Of a stretch of 64,000 nt of DNA, positions 23,845-32,955 are shown one piece after another. A program made the translations under genes and the position numbers. Origin of the DNA: UMGS1370 sp046957575 (lineage in GTDB: Bacteria; Bacillota; Clostridia; Lachnospirales; Lachnospiraceae); NCBI GenBank assembly GCA_046957575.1, contig JBKUOG010000001.1:231782-295781 (forward strand), given 5' to 3'. Position 1 is the first letter of the stretch. Each line of letters starts with the position of its first letter. The notes beneath the pieces are model-generated. The model saw nothing but the letters and a program-made list of their open reading frames with translations. It was not told where the DNA came from and made no database searches.

Positions 23845-24471
23845 TTAAATAAGCGCCAGCAGTTTTTGCGGATGTTCCAATATGCAGTCTGGAGCCACGA
23901 TTCCATTGTCTGAAATACTGCCCCATCTGGCATATCCAAAATCCATTCCTGCATTTTTGGCCGCTTCATAATCCGAGCAGGCATCGCCTATATAGATAGC
24001 CTCTTCCCTGCCTAAACCAAGCCTTTTTATACATTCCAGCAAAGGTTGCGGATCCGGTTTGTGCTTTCTGGTATCCTCTGCCAGGACAACGGCAGACATA
24101 TAGAAATCAATCCCTTTTGAGACAACATCGATCTCATACTGCTTTTTTGTTTTGGAGGATACAACTGCCTGAATCCGACCTGCCTGATGAATTTGACTTA
24201 GTGTTTCTTCAATCCCTTCATAAAGAGCGGCTCCCTCTTCATATTCATTTACATACTGAACCCATCTGGCATACGTCTTTTCTTTCTCTTTTACCTGCAG
24301 TTCTTCCATTACTTTCATTCCCGGATAAGCGGCAAATTTTAAAACCTGTTCAAAACTCCATGTCTCCCCTGTTTCTTCCTGTATGATTCTCATCAAAGGA
24401 TACATGTTCATATTTAACGTGTTTAAAATCGTTCCGTCAATATCATAAATAACCGCTTTGTATTTTTTCAC
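23845..24471 (-). CDS. HAD-superfamily phosphatase (phosphoglycolate-phosphatase-like)
   Basis: The product has 208 residues and the HAD subfamily IA build. The nucleophile motif is YDIDGTILNT (residues 8-17), the cap region follows, then motif II VVSSK and the C-terminal KPDPQPLLECIKRL plus IYIGDACSDYEAAKNAGM. These enzymes hydrolyse small phosphate esters such as phosphoglycolate; substrate cannot be assigned. The start is either GTG at 24471, which gives the compact N-terminus, or TTG at 24489. It stands between two surface-protein genes on the same strand, with a strong terminator upstream of it. Confidence 0.85.
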   Translation of the reverse strand: MKKYKAVIYDIDGTILNTLNMNMYPLMRIIQEETGETWSFEQVLKFAAYPGMKVMEELQVKEKEKTYARWVQYVNEYEEGAALYEGIEETLSQIHQAGRIQAVVSSKTKKQYEIDVVSKGIDFYMSAVVLAEDTRKHKPDPQPLLECIKRLGLGREEAIYIGDACSDYEAAKNAGMDFGYARWGSISDNGIVAPDCILEHPQKLLALI

Positions 24472-24592
24472 TTTCTCTCTTCTTTCCAAAATTGTATTCT
24501 GCTATTATTGTACTAAGAAATTTCTGGAAAAACAAGGCTTTTAGCTCAAAACCGAAAAAACCTGCCACTGGCAGTTCTTCCGGATGCTTGGT

Positions 24593-24624
24593 AAAAAACG
24601 GCACAGCCAAAACTGGCCATGCCG
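24593..24624 (-). terminator. Terminator of the cytidylate-kinase-like/MMPL/GLUG operon
   Basis: On the minus strand CGGCATGGCCA pairs with TGGCTGTGCCG, followed by TTTTTTACC. It comes 16 bp after the last gene of the operon. Confidence 0.85.
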
Positions 24625-24639
24625 CATACAATCTGTTTT

Positions 24640-25695
24640 TTACATTATCCAGGCGCCGTCTGCTCCCACCAGGTATCCATCCGGAGTAACGGTATCTGCA
24701 TACATAGCGCCGCTTTCCTCATCCAGGAAGTACCACTTTTCATCCAAGCAAATCCAGCCTGTTTTCATATAGCCGTCTGCCCCAAAGTAATACCATTTAT
24801 CTCCGATATAGCTCCACTGGCTGACCGGATAGGTTTGATCCGGCCAGACATACCACCATCCGGTCTCATCCTGCTTCCATTCTCCTTTGCTGCTTCCTGT
24901 CTCTGCCAAATCGCCAGGTCCTTTGGGCTGCTGGCTGCTCTGGGAGTCTGTTCCTCCATCTTCCGGCAAAATAGCCTTTCCATCGCTTAAATCCGCTGCA
25001 GCCTTGCTGCTTACATACCAGCGATCCGAAGTTTTCCAGTCCCCTTTTTCATCTTCTCTGTACACTGCCCTTACCTTAAAGGTGTAGTATCCGTTTCGGG
25101 TAAGTCTTGGAGAAAAATCATAATAGGTTTTGGAGGTCTTGACTCTGCTGCTTGTCACTTCTGCGTCATTGCGAAACAGCCGCACTTCATACCGATCCGC
25201 TTCGTCAGCCCCTTCCCAGTAACCATATCCAGTAGTTTCATCCCATTCCAGATTATCGATATCCAGCATATGCTCTCCGGTATATCCGTCTAATGCATTC
25301 AGTGTGACTGCTATGGTCAGCTTTCCTTTTCCGTTGCGGCTTACGGAAGTAACTTTTCCCGTATCGCCGCTCAGTTGAATTTTGTCAGTTCCAATTCCGG
25401 AAACAAACGAATAGTCGTCATCTGCCCACAGAGTAATTTTCAGCCGCGGCTTATCATCAGATTCCCACTCATCTTTTGGGACATTGGTTACTTCCACTTC
25501 ATCTACATAGCAATGTCTGGACTGGCAGACTACATTTACGTAATCATCCTGTGTACCGGCTTCAATATAGGATGTAATATACAAATACACACTGTTGATC
25601 GTTTTTTTTCTGGCTGCTCCGAAGCTGGTAAAAGAGAGCCCTAATGAAAGGCACAAAGCCATCATCCAGAACATCCGCCTGTATTGTTTCTTCAT
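24640..25695 (-). CDS. Secreted protein with C-terminal cell-wall-binding repeats
   Basis: This 351-residue exported protein has a signal peptide (MKKQYRRMFWMMALCLSLG, cleavage near FGAA). The following domain of about 220 residues contains a fibronectin-III-like segment (residues 160-225, DRYEVRLFRN and GYYTFKVRAVYRE). The C-terminus has wall-binding repeats (GWWYVWPDQTYP, GDKWYYFGADGYM, DEKWYFLDEES; residues 270-350). The start codon overlaps the stop of the 1103-residue GLUG protein gene by four bases, so the two are cotranslated. It is the last gene of the MMPL operon and probably a wall-bound partner of the GLUG protein. Confidence 0.85.
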   Translation of the reverse strand: MKKQYRRMFWMMALCLSLGLSFTSFGAARKKTINSVYLYITSYIEAGTQDDYVNVVCQSRHCYVDEVEVTNVPKDEWESDDKPRLKITLWADDDYSFVSGIGTDKIQLSGDTGKVTSVSRNGKGKLTIAVTLNALDGYTGEHMLDIDNLEWDETTGYGYWEGADEADRYEVRLFRNDAEVTSSRVKTSKTYYDFSPRLTRNGYYTFKVRAVYREDEKGDWKTSDRWYVSSKAAADLSDGKAILPEDGGTDSQSSQQPKGPGDLAETGSSKGEWKQDETGWWYVWPDQTYPVSQWSYIGDKWYYFGADGYMKTGWICLDEKWYFLDEESGAMYADTVTPDGYLVGADGAWIM

Positions 25696-28600
25696 TCCTG
25701 ATTTCCTCCTTCTTCACCGGTCTTTTCTGCTGAGTTTTGCATAGAATCTTTTGGGCGTGCCCGTCTTGACTTTCTCTCGGCAATCCGCTTTTCAAAGCAT
25801 TTTTGCAGCAGATGTTTCTTTCTTCTGCGGGTCAGGTAAACTGCCAGAATCACAGCGGCGGCGGCCCCTATTCCAATCACTCCCCAGATGAGGCTGGAGA
25901 TTCCCTGTTTTTCCAGCAAAAGGATTTCGCCCTCGGCCGCCGCGTCAAATACCAGGTATTCCCCGTTTTTCTGCGCATCCGCAAGTTGTACAGCATTTCC
26001 TGTAAGGATTCCGGCAGCTCCATGTTTGGACAAATCACCTGCATATACTCTGATTTTTACTGTATCCTGAGGTTCCTTTTCTTCCTTACCAAAGTCTATC
26101 TGATAGCGGATTTTTCTCACTGCCCGAAATCCCTTTGGCGCCAGTGTTTCTTCATCTGCCGATTCTTCCCAGGCTTCTATGACTGCATCCGGATAAAAAA
26201 TTCCTTCTGCCAGAATCAGAGGCATCTTTTCCTCGGAAGAAGCAATAGCAGTCACATAAGGTTTGTAAATCGCGTGAACGGTTTTGTCCACCAGCACCTG
26301 CTCCAAATCAGATTCTTCCCACAGGGTGTAATATCCTTCCTTTTCAGGGACCTTTGGTATCTCTTCTTCTGGAACTGGCTGTCCATAAGCGCACTCTATT
26401 TCTTTGAGCACTTCTCCATCTGCCGTAAAGCGGACGCGGATCTGACTAAATTCCTCCGGAATCCCCTCCTGCTGTAAAAATGTTTCATAAGGAAGTCCTA
26501 CCGCTTCACTTTCGTAAGTGATTCCATCATCTGCTCCCAATCCGTTATCTACATAGAGATTGTTCTGCAAAAAGCCATTTTTCTCAATGGTTCCTACAAT
26601 ACTGCCATGGTATTCCCCGGCCGTTCCTCCCTGTTTATCTTCCTCTGCAGTTTCAATGACTACCATGGCCCGGTTATTTACCACTTCTTTTCCATATCCG
26701 GCTATTCCGCCTACATAGTCGCCTCCGCTGATGGTTCCTTTGGAATAGTTGCCACTAATCGCTGCACTGCTGGAACCGGCTATTCCGCCAGCATAATCAC
26801 CTTTTTGCGCTTCTACATCTGCATAGTTTGCATTCTCCAGAATCAGACCAAGTTTGGCAGATCCTGTGATTCCTCCTGCCTCGTTATTCTGTGCCCTGAT
26901 CTCTCCCGTATTTTTACACCCTCTAAGCAAAGCTCTGGCGCTTCTTGTAACCCGCAGGGAACTGTCTCCGGTAGTGTCCGGATTCTGGTATTCCTTTTTT
27001 ACATCCTCATACCCAATCATTCCGGCTATTCCGCCGGCCTGATAATCCCCTGTTACGGTTCCTTCATTTATACAGGCGGCAATCAGCCCGTTTCCGGGAA
27101 CATCGATATTCTGATCTGACAAATCCTCAAAAATTCTGTAATCGTCCTCTTTCAGACTTTCTGCCTGATCTTTAGCCCTTTGTCTTCCATCCTCAAGGGT
27201 ATCCCCAATATTGTCAATCTGCTGAGAAATCTGATCCTGATTTTCCTGGCTGAAATTCCGGTCTGCCTTCAGATCCTCGGTCATTCTGTCCTTTTCCTCA
27301 TAAATGGCATCCAATTGATCCGTAATCTGAATATGAAGCGCGTCATAGTCGTCAATCAATTCGTCCTTATATGCCTCTACCATATCCACCAGGTCATTGG
27401 CTTCTATTTTCAGGCTGTCCATGTCCTCTTTAAATGACTCAATGCCGTCAGCTGCATCTCCAATCCCGTCCATAACCATGGTTTCTGTATTGGAAGAAAT
27501 ATTTTCCAGCAGTTCTTTTAATCTCTGAACCAATTCCAGTTCTTCCTGAAGAGACTGCTCCACTGCATCTGCAAAATCCTCCTCATCCTCCATATCCGGG
27601 ACCAGGGATCGATGCGTCAGTTTATCAATGATACTGTGGATCTCCTCCAAGTCCTCTTCAATATCTCCATAAGACCGTTTCGCCGAATCGCTGATCAAAT
27701 CCAGTTCTGTATTGTCAACAATGTCCTGTATTACGTTTACCTGGCTGGAAACCTTTTCATCAAATTCTTCCCTCTTTGCCTGGCGCATGTTGTCGTTTTC
27801 CCGCAGTGTATCTTTTAGTCCTGCCGCCATATTATCCAGACGTTCCACATGGTCTACAGCCTTGTCGCTCATGCCCCGAAGCTGATCCGACCAGTTGTCG
27901 GTCATCTGTCCCAATGCATCCATCTGATCCGATACTTTATCAAAAGCATCCTGTTCATAAACTGCTTCCACATACGGCTCAAACAGTCCGACAATTCCGG
28001 CTGTATTTTTGCTTCCCAAAACTGCTGCCCGGTTAGTGCAGCCGCTTACCATTCCTTTTTGCCGTCCCACGATGCCGCCTGTATTGGCTCCCAGGTGATC
28101 ACTTCCTATTGTTCCCCGGTTCTCGCAGCCGGAAATCGTGCCGGATGAATATCCGGCAATACCTCCTGTATCGCGGATGGTATCTTCTGTAATGCCTTTT
28201 TCCAGTTCTTCTACGTTTAAGGACATATCTTCGTCAACGGCTGCTGTCAGAAGTCCTGCATCAATATTTACCTGACTCTCATTGGTGCAGCCGGAAATCG
28301 TCCCTTCATTATTTCCGGCAATGCCGCCAGTGCTGGTGTGACCGGATATTTCGCCGAAGCTGGAGCAATTTTCAATCAGTCCAGTTTCCTCATTGCTGCC
28401 GGCAATTCCTCCAATCTCCTTTTCTCCCTCTATGGTTCCGGAAAATCTGCATCCTCTGATGGTTCCCCTGTTGATTCCCGCAATCCCTCCAGCCATCTCT
28501 CTGGCCCCTCCTGGGATAATGTTTCCTTCTACAGAAAGGTCCACAACTTCGGATCCGGCTTCCAGCACGCGGAACAATCCACATTTGGACCCCGGCCCCT

Positions 28601-29003
28601 TAAGATTGACACCTGTAATCTTGTGACCGTTCCCGTTAAACGTTCCGCTGAATACCGGAATCGGAGAAAACTCAATCTGACTTAAGTCAATATCTGCTGT
28701 CAGCACTGCAGTCATATTTTGAGAATATACGGCACTCTGGCATTTCTTTCCAAATTCATTTAACTCTTCTGCTGTAGAAATCTCCACAATCTGACCTTCG
28801 GCATTGCCCTGATTTGCGGCCGGCTCCTGGCTTACAGCAGATTCCTGAACTGCTGCTGTCTCCTGAACTGCTGCCGATGCGCCGTAAGTAATTTCCCCTT
28901 TAAGTTCTCCCAGTAAAGGCGTCATGGTTACAGAAACCAGCAGACATCTTACGGCTGCCTGTCTGCAATGCTTTTTCCATCTGGCATTCTTTTGTTTTCT
29001 CAT
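25692..29003 (-). CDS. Large GLUG-repeat surface protein, membrane anchored
   Basis: This 1103-residue protein has a signal peptide, then many GLUG-type repeats (residues about 95-340 and 690-830) of the form GGIAGxNxGxISGCxNxG, which build a beta-helix. Between them lies a long acidic coiled-coil region (about 345-660) reminiscent of YhgE-type proteins. Further on are a beta-rich segment, a single membrane span (SLIWGVIGIGAAAAVILAVY, about 1035-1055) and a basic cytoplasmic tail. It overlaps the MMPL gene before it and the wall-binding gene after it by four bases each. A role as an envelope-spanning accessory of the MMPL transporter, or as an adhesin, is inference. Confidence 0.85.
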   Translation of the reverse strand: MRKQKNARWKKHCRQAAVRCLLVSVTMTPLLGELKGEITYGASAAVQETAAVQESAVSQEPAANQGNAEGQIVEISTAEELNEFGKKCQSAVYSQNMTAVLTADIDLSQIEFSPIPVFSGTFNGNGHKITGVNLKGPGSKCGLFRVLEAGSEVVDLSVEGNIIPGGAREMAGGIAGINRGTIRGCRFSGTIEGEKEIGGIAGSNEETGLIENCSSFGEISGHTSTGGIAGNNEGTISGCTNESQVNIDAGLLTAAVDEDMSLNVEELEKGITEDTIRDTGGIAGYSSGTISGCENRGTIGSDHLGANTGGIVGRQKGMVSGCTNRAAVLGSKNTAGIVGLFEPYVEAVYEQDAFDKVSDQMDALGQMTDNWSDQLRGMSDKAVDHVERLDNMAAGLKDTLRENDNMRQAKREEFDEKVSSQVNVIQDIVDNTELDLISDSAKRSYGDIEEDLEEIHSIIDKLTHRSLVPDMEDEEDFADAVEQSLQEELELVQRLKELLENISSNTETMVMDGIGDAADGIESFKEDMDSLKIEANDLVDMVEAYKDELIDDYDALHIQITDQLDAIYEEKDRMTEDLKADRNFSQENQDQISQQIDNIGDTLEDGRQRAKDQAESLKEDDYRIFEDLSDQNIDVPGNGLIAACINEGTVTGDYQAGGIAGMIGYEDVKKEYQNPDTTGDSSLRVTRSARALLRGCKNTGEIRAQNNEAGGITGSAKLGLILENANYADVEAQKGDYAGGIAGSSSAAISGNYSKGTISGGDYVGGIAGYGKEVVNNRAMVVIETAEEDKQGGTAGEYHGSIVGTIEKNGFLQNNLYVDNGLGADDGITYESEAVGLPYETFLQQEGIPEEFSQIRVRFTADGEVLKEIECAYGQPVPEEEIPKVPEKEGYYTLWEESDLEQVLVDKTVHAIYKPYVTAIASSEEKMPLILAEGIFYPDAVIEAWEESADEETLAPKGFRAVRKIRYQIDFGKEEKEPQDTVKIRVYAGDLSKHGAAGILTGNAVQLADAQKNGEYLVFDAAAEGEILLLEKQGISSLIWGVIGIGAAAAVILAVYLTRRRKKHLLQKCFEKRIAERKSRRARPKDSMQNSAEKTGEEGGNQE

Positions 29004-31342
29004 TCTTCCTCCGCCTCCTTGCCGTCATTTTTCTGCTTTCCAAATTTACTCTTTTCAATCACTTTATCAAACATCAGCAGCAGCTGGGGCAGAACAGTCA
29101 TGACCAGAATAATCGAAATCAGCGTTCCTCTTCCCAGTGTGGTTCCCAGGGAAGAAATCGTCCCGTCTGTCGTCACCTTTCCGATGATAAATCCGGCTGC
29201 CACCATAATACTTCCCGAAGTGATAACGGTCGGGAAAGCCTGATTTAACGACTCAATAATGGCTTCTTTTTTACTTTCCATGGTTTCTCGAAGCACCATA
29301 TACCGGCTGGTAATGACAATGGCATAGTCGATAGTTGCGCCCATCTGGATAGCACTCACAATCAGATAGCTTACAAAAAACATGGTAGAATCTGTCAGGT
29401 ACGGCACTGAAAAATTCAGCCAGATACTGCTCTGGATGGTCAGAACCAGCAAAAGCGGCAGCGCATAAGACTTAAATGTAAACAACAGAATGATTGCTAC
29501 AAACAGTGCAGTCAAAATGCTGATTTTCAGGTTATCAGAGACAAAAGACTTACTCAAATCGTAATCACTTGTAGAATCTCCTACTACGTATCCTTTCTTG
29601 TAATATTTATGAATAATGTCCCGAATCTCATCAATTGCAGCAAAGGTTTCTTCTCCCTCTACTGGGCCTTCCAAGTCAAAAATAATACGGGAATAGTTTT
29701 CCCCTTCGAGCTGCGCCCTTGCATCGCAGACCGAATCATACAGTTCATCAATATCTGCTGATGTATCGGATCCGAATGTCAGCCCTCCGCTTTGTTTTTC
29801 CGCATAGATAAAATCTACCATATCAATCAGAGGAACCCGCAGTTCGTCAATGCTCTTCATAAAAGCGCTGTACTGGCTGTTTTCCCTGGCGTATAAAAGA
29901 TAGAGCATACGGGACATATTAATGTCCTGATCCGCTACAATGGAAAATTCTCTCGGACTTAAGCTGTCTGCCAGAATATAAGTGCCATCGTCATCTACCT
30001 CAATATTGGCAAGGCCCATCACATTATCCACCACATCCAGCTGTTCAATATCATGGATTAATTCTTTTTCCTTTTCATAATCCCCCTTTGGAACAATAAT
30101 TGCAGTTGTATTGCTGATAGGAAATGTTTCTTTGATTTTCTTTTTAGAAGACAGAAATTCATTCATCTTTTCCGCTTCAATGGAATTGACATCATAAATA
30201 TAATGGCATTGATTGGAAAAGAAAACCGAAGCTGCCACCAGCACCAGATAGACCGGTATTACTATGTATCTGGTTTTTACAACCAGTTTGCCCCACCAGG
30301 TAATCTTTGGGACAAAGCTTCTGTGCCCCGTCTTTTCAATGGCTTTTGCCGAGAATACAATCAAAGCCGGGAGCAGTAAAAATACTGTAATTAAGCTGAA
30401 AATAATCGCTTTGGACATAACCCGGCCCAGGTCCATTCCCAGCTGAAACTGCATCAGCATCAGCGCCACCATACCGGAAACAGTAGTCAGACTGCTGGAG
30501 GAAATTTCCGGGATTGCCTTGCTTAAGGCAACCGTTGCAGCCTCGATGACATCATATTTCTGGTGCTCTTCCATAAACCGGTGAAGCAGAATAATGGCAT
30601 AGTCAATGGACATGGCCAACTGCAGCACTGTACCGACTGCATTGGTTACAAAGGATACGGAACCAAACCAATAATTGGTTCCCATATTTAAAATGGCTGA
30701 TACCACAAAGGTGACCACAAAGATCCCGATTTCCGCATAGGTTCCGGAAGTAAACAATAAGACTGCAAAAATAATCACAGCCACCAGAGCCAGAATCATT
30801 TTCATATCTTCCTGAAGCTGGGCGGCATCGTCTTTGTCTACAGTTGTGTACACATAAGATTCATATCCATCCAGATACTGGCGCACCTGGGCAATCGCTT
30901 TCTGGGACAAATCCGTATCCTCTTCTTCATCAAAGGTAAGAGTAAGAAGCGCATTGGTATCTTTATAATAATCGGTGATGTCATTGTCTTTATAAGTAGT
31001 GTCCGCCTCATCCCAGTCATAAAAGGAAACAGCAGAAATCCCTTCTATCTCCTCTAACTCTCCGGCTAACTTCTGTGCCTGATCGTAAGTAACATTGGCT
31101 ATCATAATTTTAGCCGTTCCAAAAGTCAGAAATTCTTCTTCCATCAGATCCAGGCCAATCCGGGTTTCTGTTGTCTCCGGCAAATAGTCTGTCAGAGACT
31201 GGACAATCTTAACCTTTGGAATTGATATGATACAATAAATGCAGGCTGCCGCAAACACCAAAGAGATAATTACTCTCTGATTTACAATCATACTGGCAAT
31301 CCGCATCATCATATTTTTCTTGTCATTTTCCTTTTCCTGCAT
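29000..31342 (-). CDS. MMPL/RND-superfamily transporter
   Basis: This 780-residue protein has twelve predicted membrane segments in two six-helix halves, each preceded by a large extracellular loop. The first half has SIDYAIILLHRFMEE and the second TIDYAIVITSRYM, the charged-helix motif (GxxxDY type) of MmpL/YdfJ proteins. Such transporters export lipids, glycolipids or drugs using proton motive force. The ATG at 31342 has GGAG at the right distance; a start at 31348 would sit on the ribosome site. It overlaps the GLUG gene by four bases, so a shared function is likely. The divergent TetR gene may regulate the operon. Confidence 0.9.
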   Translation of the reverse strand: MQEKENDKKNMMMRIASMIVNQRVIISLVFAAACIYCIISIPKVKIVQSLTDYLPETTETRIGLDLMEEEFLTFGTAKIMIANVTYDQAQKLAGELEEIEGISAVSFYDWDEADTTYKDNDITDYYKDTNALLTLTFDEEEDTDLSQKAIAQVRQYLDGYESYVYTTVDKDDAAQLQEDMKMILALVAVIIFAVLLFTSGTYAEIGIFVVTFVVSAILNMGTNYWFGSVSFVTNAVGTVLQLAMSIDYAIILLHRFMEEHQKYDVIEAATVALSKAIPEISSSSLTTVSGMVALMLMQFQLGMDLGRVMSKAIIFSLITVFLLLPALIVFSAKAIEKTGHRSFVPKITWWGKLVVKTRYIVIPVYLVLVAASVFFSNQCHYIYDVNSIEAEKMNEFLSSKKKIKETFPISNTTAIIVPKGDYEKEKELIHDIEQLDVVDNVMGLANIEVDDDGTYILADSLSPREFSIVADQDINMSRMLYLLYARENSQYSAFMKSIDELRVPLIDMVDFIYAEKQSGGLTFGSDTSADIDELYDSVCDARAQLEGENYSRIIFDLEGPVEGEETFAAIDEIRDIIHKYYKKGYVVGDSTSDYDLSKSFVSDNLKISILTALFVAIILLFTFKSYALPLLLVLTIQSSIWLNFSVPYLTDSTMFFVSYLIVSAIQMGATIDYAIVITSRYMVLRETMESKKEAIIESLNQAFPTVITSGSIMVAAGFIIGKVTTDGTISSLGTTLGRGTLISIILVMTVLPQLLLMFDKVIEKSKFGKQKNDGKEAEEE

Positions 31343-31373
31343 AATCATCTCTCCATCTTTCAGGTCTTATTGT

Positions 31374-31976
31374 CTATTCGTCTAATAATTCTAAAATAAT
31401 CTGCCGGGCAATAGCAGCCAGACTCAATTTGGAAGAATCAAAATACAAATCATAACTTCTGGGATCTCCCCACTTCTGTCCGGTGTGGCTTTCATAATAA
31501 TGCTTTCGCTTCTTATCTGTCTTCTTAATCAGGCTCTCCGCCGTCCGCCTGGTAAGTTTATCCCGCTCCATTACCCGTTTTATCCTGGCTTCTAAAGGAG
31601 CTGCAATAAAAACGCTTAAAACCGGAAAATTGCTTTCCTCCAAAATATAGTCTGCGCATCTTCCCACAAATACTCCCTTTTTACCTTCCGCCAGTTTGCA
31701 GATAATCTGGCTTTGAAGTTCAAACAAGGCCTGTGCGGTAGGGATTCCTTTATGGACATTTTCATTCCCCCGATAATTCACTTCATAAAAATAATCATTG
31801 TGCTTTTTCTCATCAAACCTGGCCACTTTCTTTTCAGACAGCGATCCTCTCCTGGCCGCCATGGTCAGAAGCTCTTTATCATAGTACGGAAGTCCCAGTT
31901 CATCTGCTATTAACTGTCCTACCTTGTGTCCGCCGCTTCCAAACTGCCGTCCAATGCTTATCAGACTGTATTCCAT
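31374..31976 (-). CDS. Cytidylate-kinase-like protein
   Basis: This 200-residue P-loop protein starts MEYSLISIGRQFGSGGHKVG with the glycine-rich nucleotide loop, followed by LADELGLPYYDKELL-type residues. It contains FVGRCADYIL and a lid-like KRKHYYESHTGQKW. This pattern defines the cytidylate kinase-like family of Firmicutes, distinct from the main Cmk. Members are often encoded beside transporters and their substrate is unproven. GGAGGAG precedes the ATG at 31976. The gene leads the operon into MMPL and GLUG genes with a 31-bp gap. A palindromic element occupies its upstream region. Confidence 0.82.
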   Translation of the reverse strand: MEYSLISIGRQFGSGGHKVGQLIADELGLPYYDKELLTMAARRGSLSEKKVARFDEKKHNDYFYEVNYRGNENVHKGIPTAQALFELQSQIICKLAEGKKGVFVGRCADYILEESNFPVLSVFIAAPLEARIKRVMERDKLTRRTAESLIKKTDKKRKHYYESHTGQKWGDPRSYDLYFDSSKLSLAAIARQIILELLDE

Positions 31977-32003
31977 AATATCTCCTCCAGATCCTGAATT
32001 TGT

Positions 32004-32132
32004 GTAACAGTTGAACCATGCAAAAGCTGCCGCAAATTTGACCATGGGAGCCTGCTCACAATGGACAAATTTTGTGTCAGTTTTTATAAGGCAGATGCCC
32101 GATAAACTATGAATGCCATGGCTGAACTGTCA
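32004..32132. mobile_element. MITE-like palindromic element, degenerate second copy
   Basis: Left end GTAACAGTTGAACCATGC and right end CCATGGCTGAACTGTCA are related to the termini of the 16.4 kb copy. TGAATTTGTG occurs immediately outside both ends (31995-32004 and 32133-32142, first base shared with the left end), a clear 10-bp target duplication. Inside are a stem at about 32034-32071 and the motif at 32086-32102 that matches the other copy in inverted orientation at 14 of 17 bases. It has no coding capacity. It fills most of the 313-bp gap between the cytidylate-kinase-like and tetR genes. Confidence 0.65.
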
Positions 32133-32170
32133 TGAATTTGTGCATTTCTTCAAAGACTTCATTCAAATAA

Positions 32171-32199
32171 TTGACTTTCGTTACGCAAAGAATTATAAT
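32171..32199 (+). promoter_or_regulatory. Promoter of the second TetR gene
   Basis: TTGACT (32171-32176) and a perfect TATAAT (32194-32199) have a 17-bp spacer. The leader is about 85 nt and AT-rich with short imperfect palindromes (about 32230-32250), possible operator sequence. Confidence 0.75.
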
Positions 32200-32289
32200 A
32201 AGATTCAAGAAAAGATACAAGGTACAATTAACTTATTAAAGTAAATTAATTGACTAAATTATCATAATAGTTTCCAAACGGAGGATGAG

Positions 32290-32865
32290 ATGAACAAGAA
32301 CTTAGATTTACGAGTACAAAAGACTTACCAAAACTTAACACAGGCCATGCAGGAACTGCTTTCGGAAAAAGGATTAGATGAAATTACCGTTACCGAATTG
32401 TGTAAACGGGCCCAGACACGAAAAGCTACCTTTTACAAACATTTTGGAGATAAGTACGAATTGTTTACTTTTATGATACGGGAACTTCAGGAAGAGTATG
32501 ATAATTCCGTCCAGGAAACCGCCAATGACCACGACGCAGAATCTTACTACACAGGCATGTTTTTGTATTACCTGGATTTTCTGGAAAAGCACGAGGACGT
32601 CTTTTTAAAAATACTGTCTTCTCCTTCCCATGAAACCATCATTGCCCTTTTATCCGAGCAGCTAAAGGCCCATCTGACCATTCATATGAAAGAGGATCTG
32701 AAAAAAGGCCGCCCCTTAGGTCCCTATCCGGAACTTTTAGCTGCCATGTACACAGGCATTATTGTGTTTGCCGCCCGCTGGTGGATTACTCAGGAAGTGA
32801 GGATTGATAAAAAAGAAGTGGTAAAATATTTTGAGACTCTGGTTCCTTCCAAAAAAGACAGCTGA
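32290..32865 (+). CDS. TetR-family regulator, divergent from the MMPL operon
   Basis: This is a 191-residue regulator. The N-terminal DNA-binding domain reads RVQKTYQNLTQAMQELL, ITVTELCKRAQTRKATFYKHF (about residues 8-54). The C-terminal part has the aromatic pattern of the TetR_C_8 type common in Firmicutes (YYLDFLEKHEDVF, AARWWITQE). Many of this subgroup sit beside MMPL/YhgE-type export genes, and here the MMPL operon is divergent, which points to control of that operon and of itself. GGAGGATGAG precedes the ATG at 32290. Confidence 0.88.
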   Translation: MNKNLDLRVQKTYQNLTQAMQELLSEKGLDEITVTELCKRAQTRKATFYKHFGDKYELFTFMIRELQEEYDNSVQETANDHDAESYYTGMFLYYLDFLEKHEDVFLKILSSPSHETIIALLSEQLKAHLTIHMKEDLKKGRPLGPYPELLAAMYTGIIVFAARWWITQEVRIDKKEVVKYFETLVPSKKDS

Positions 32866-32884
32866 CTGCTTTCCATCGAAAAAA

Positions 32885-32937
32885 GAAAAGCCGGAAATAA
32901 GAAGGCTATATGAACGTTCTTCTTATCTCCGGCTATT
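32885..32937. terminator. Bidirectional terminator between tetR and tpiA
   Basis: AGCCGGAAATAAGAAG pairs with CTTCTTATCTCCGGCT. On the minus strand the stem is followed by TTTTCTTTTTT, so it serves mainly tpiA. Confidence 0.8.
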
Positions 32938-32955
32938 TCACATGAAATTCATTAC

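Noticed and set aside
25803..28685. Several plus-strand open frames opposite the GLUG protein
   Set aside because: They mirror the repeat-rich minus-strand gene, have no ribosome sites, and read as antisense artefacts.
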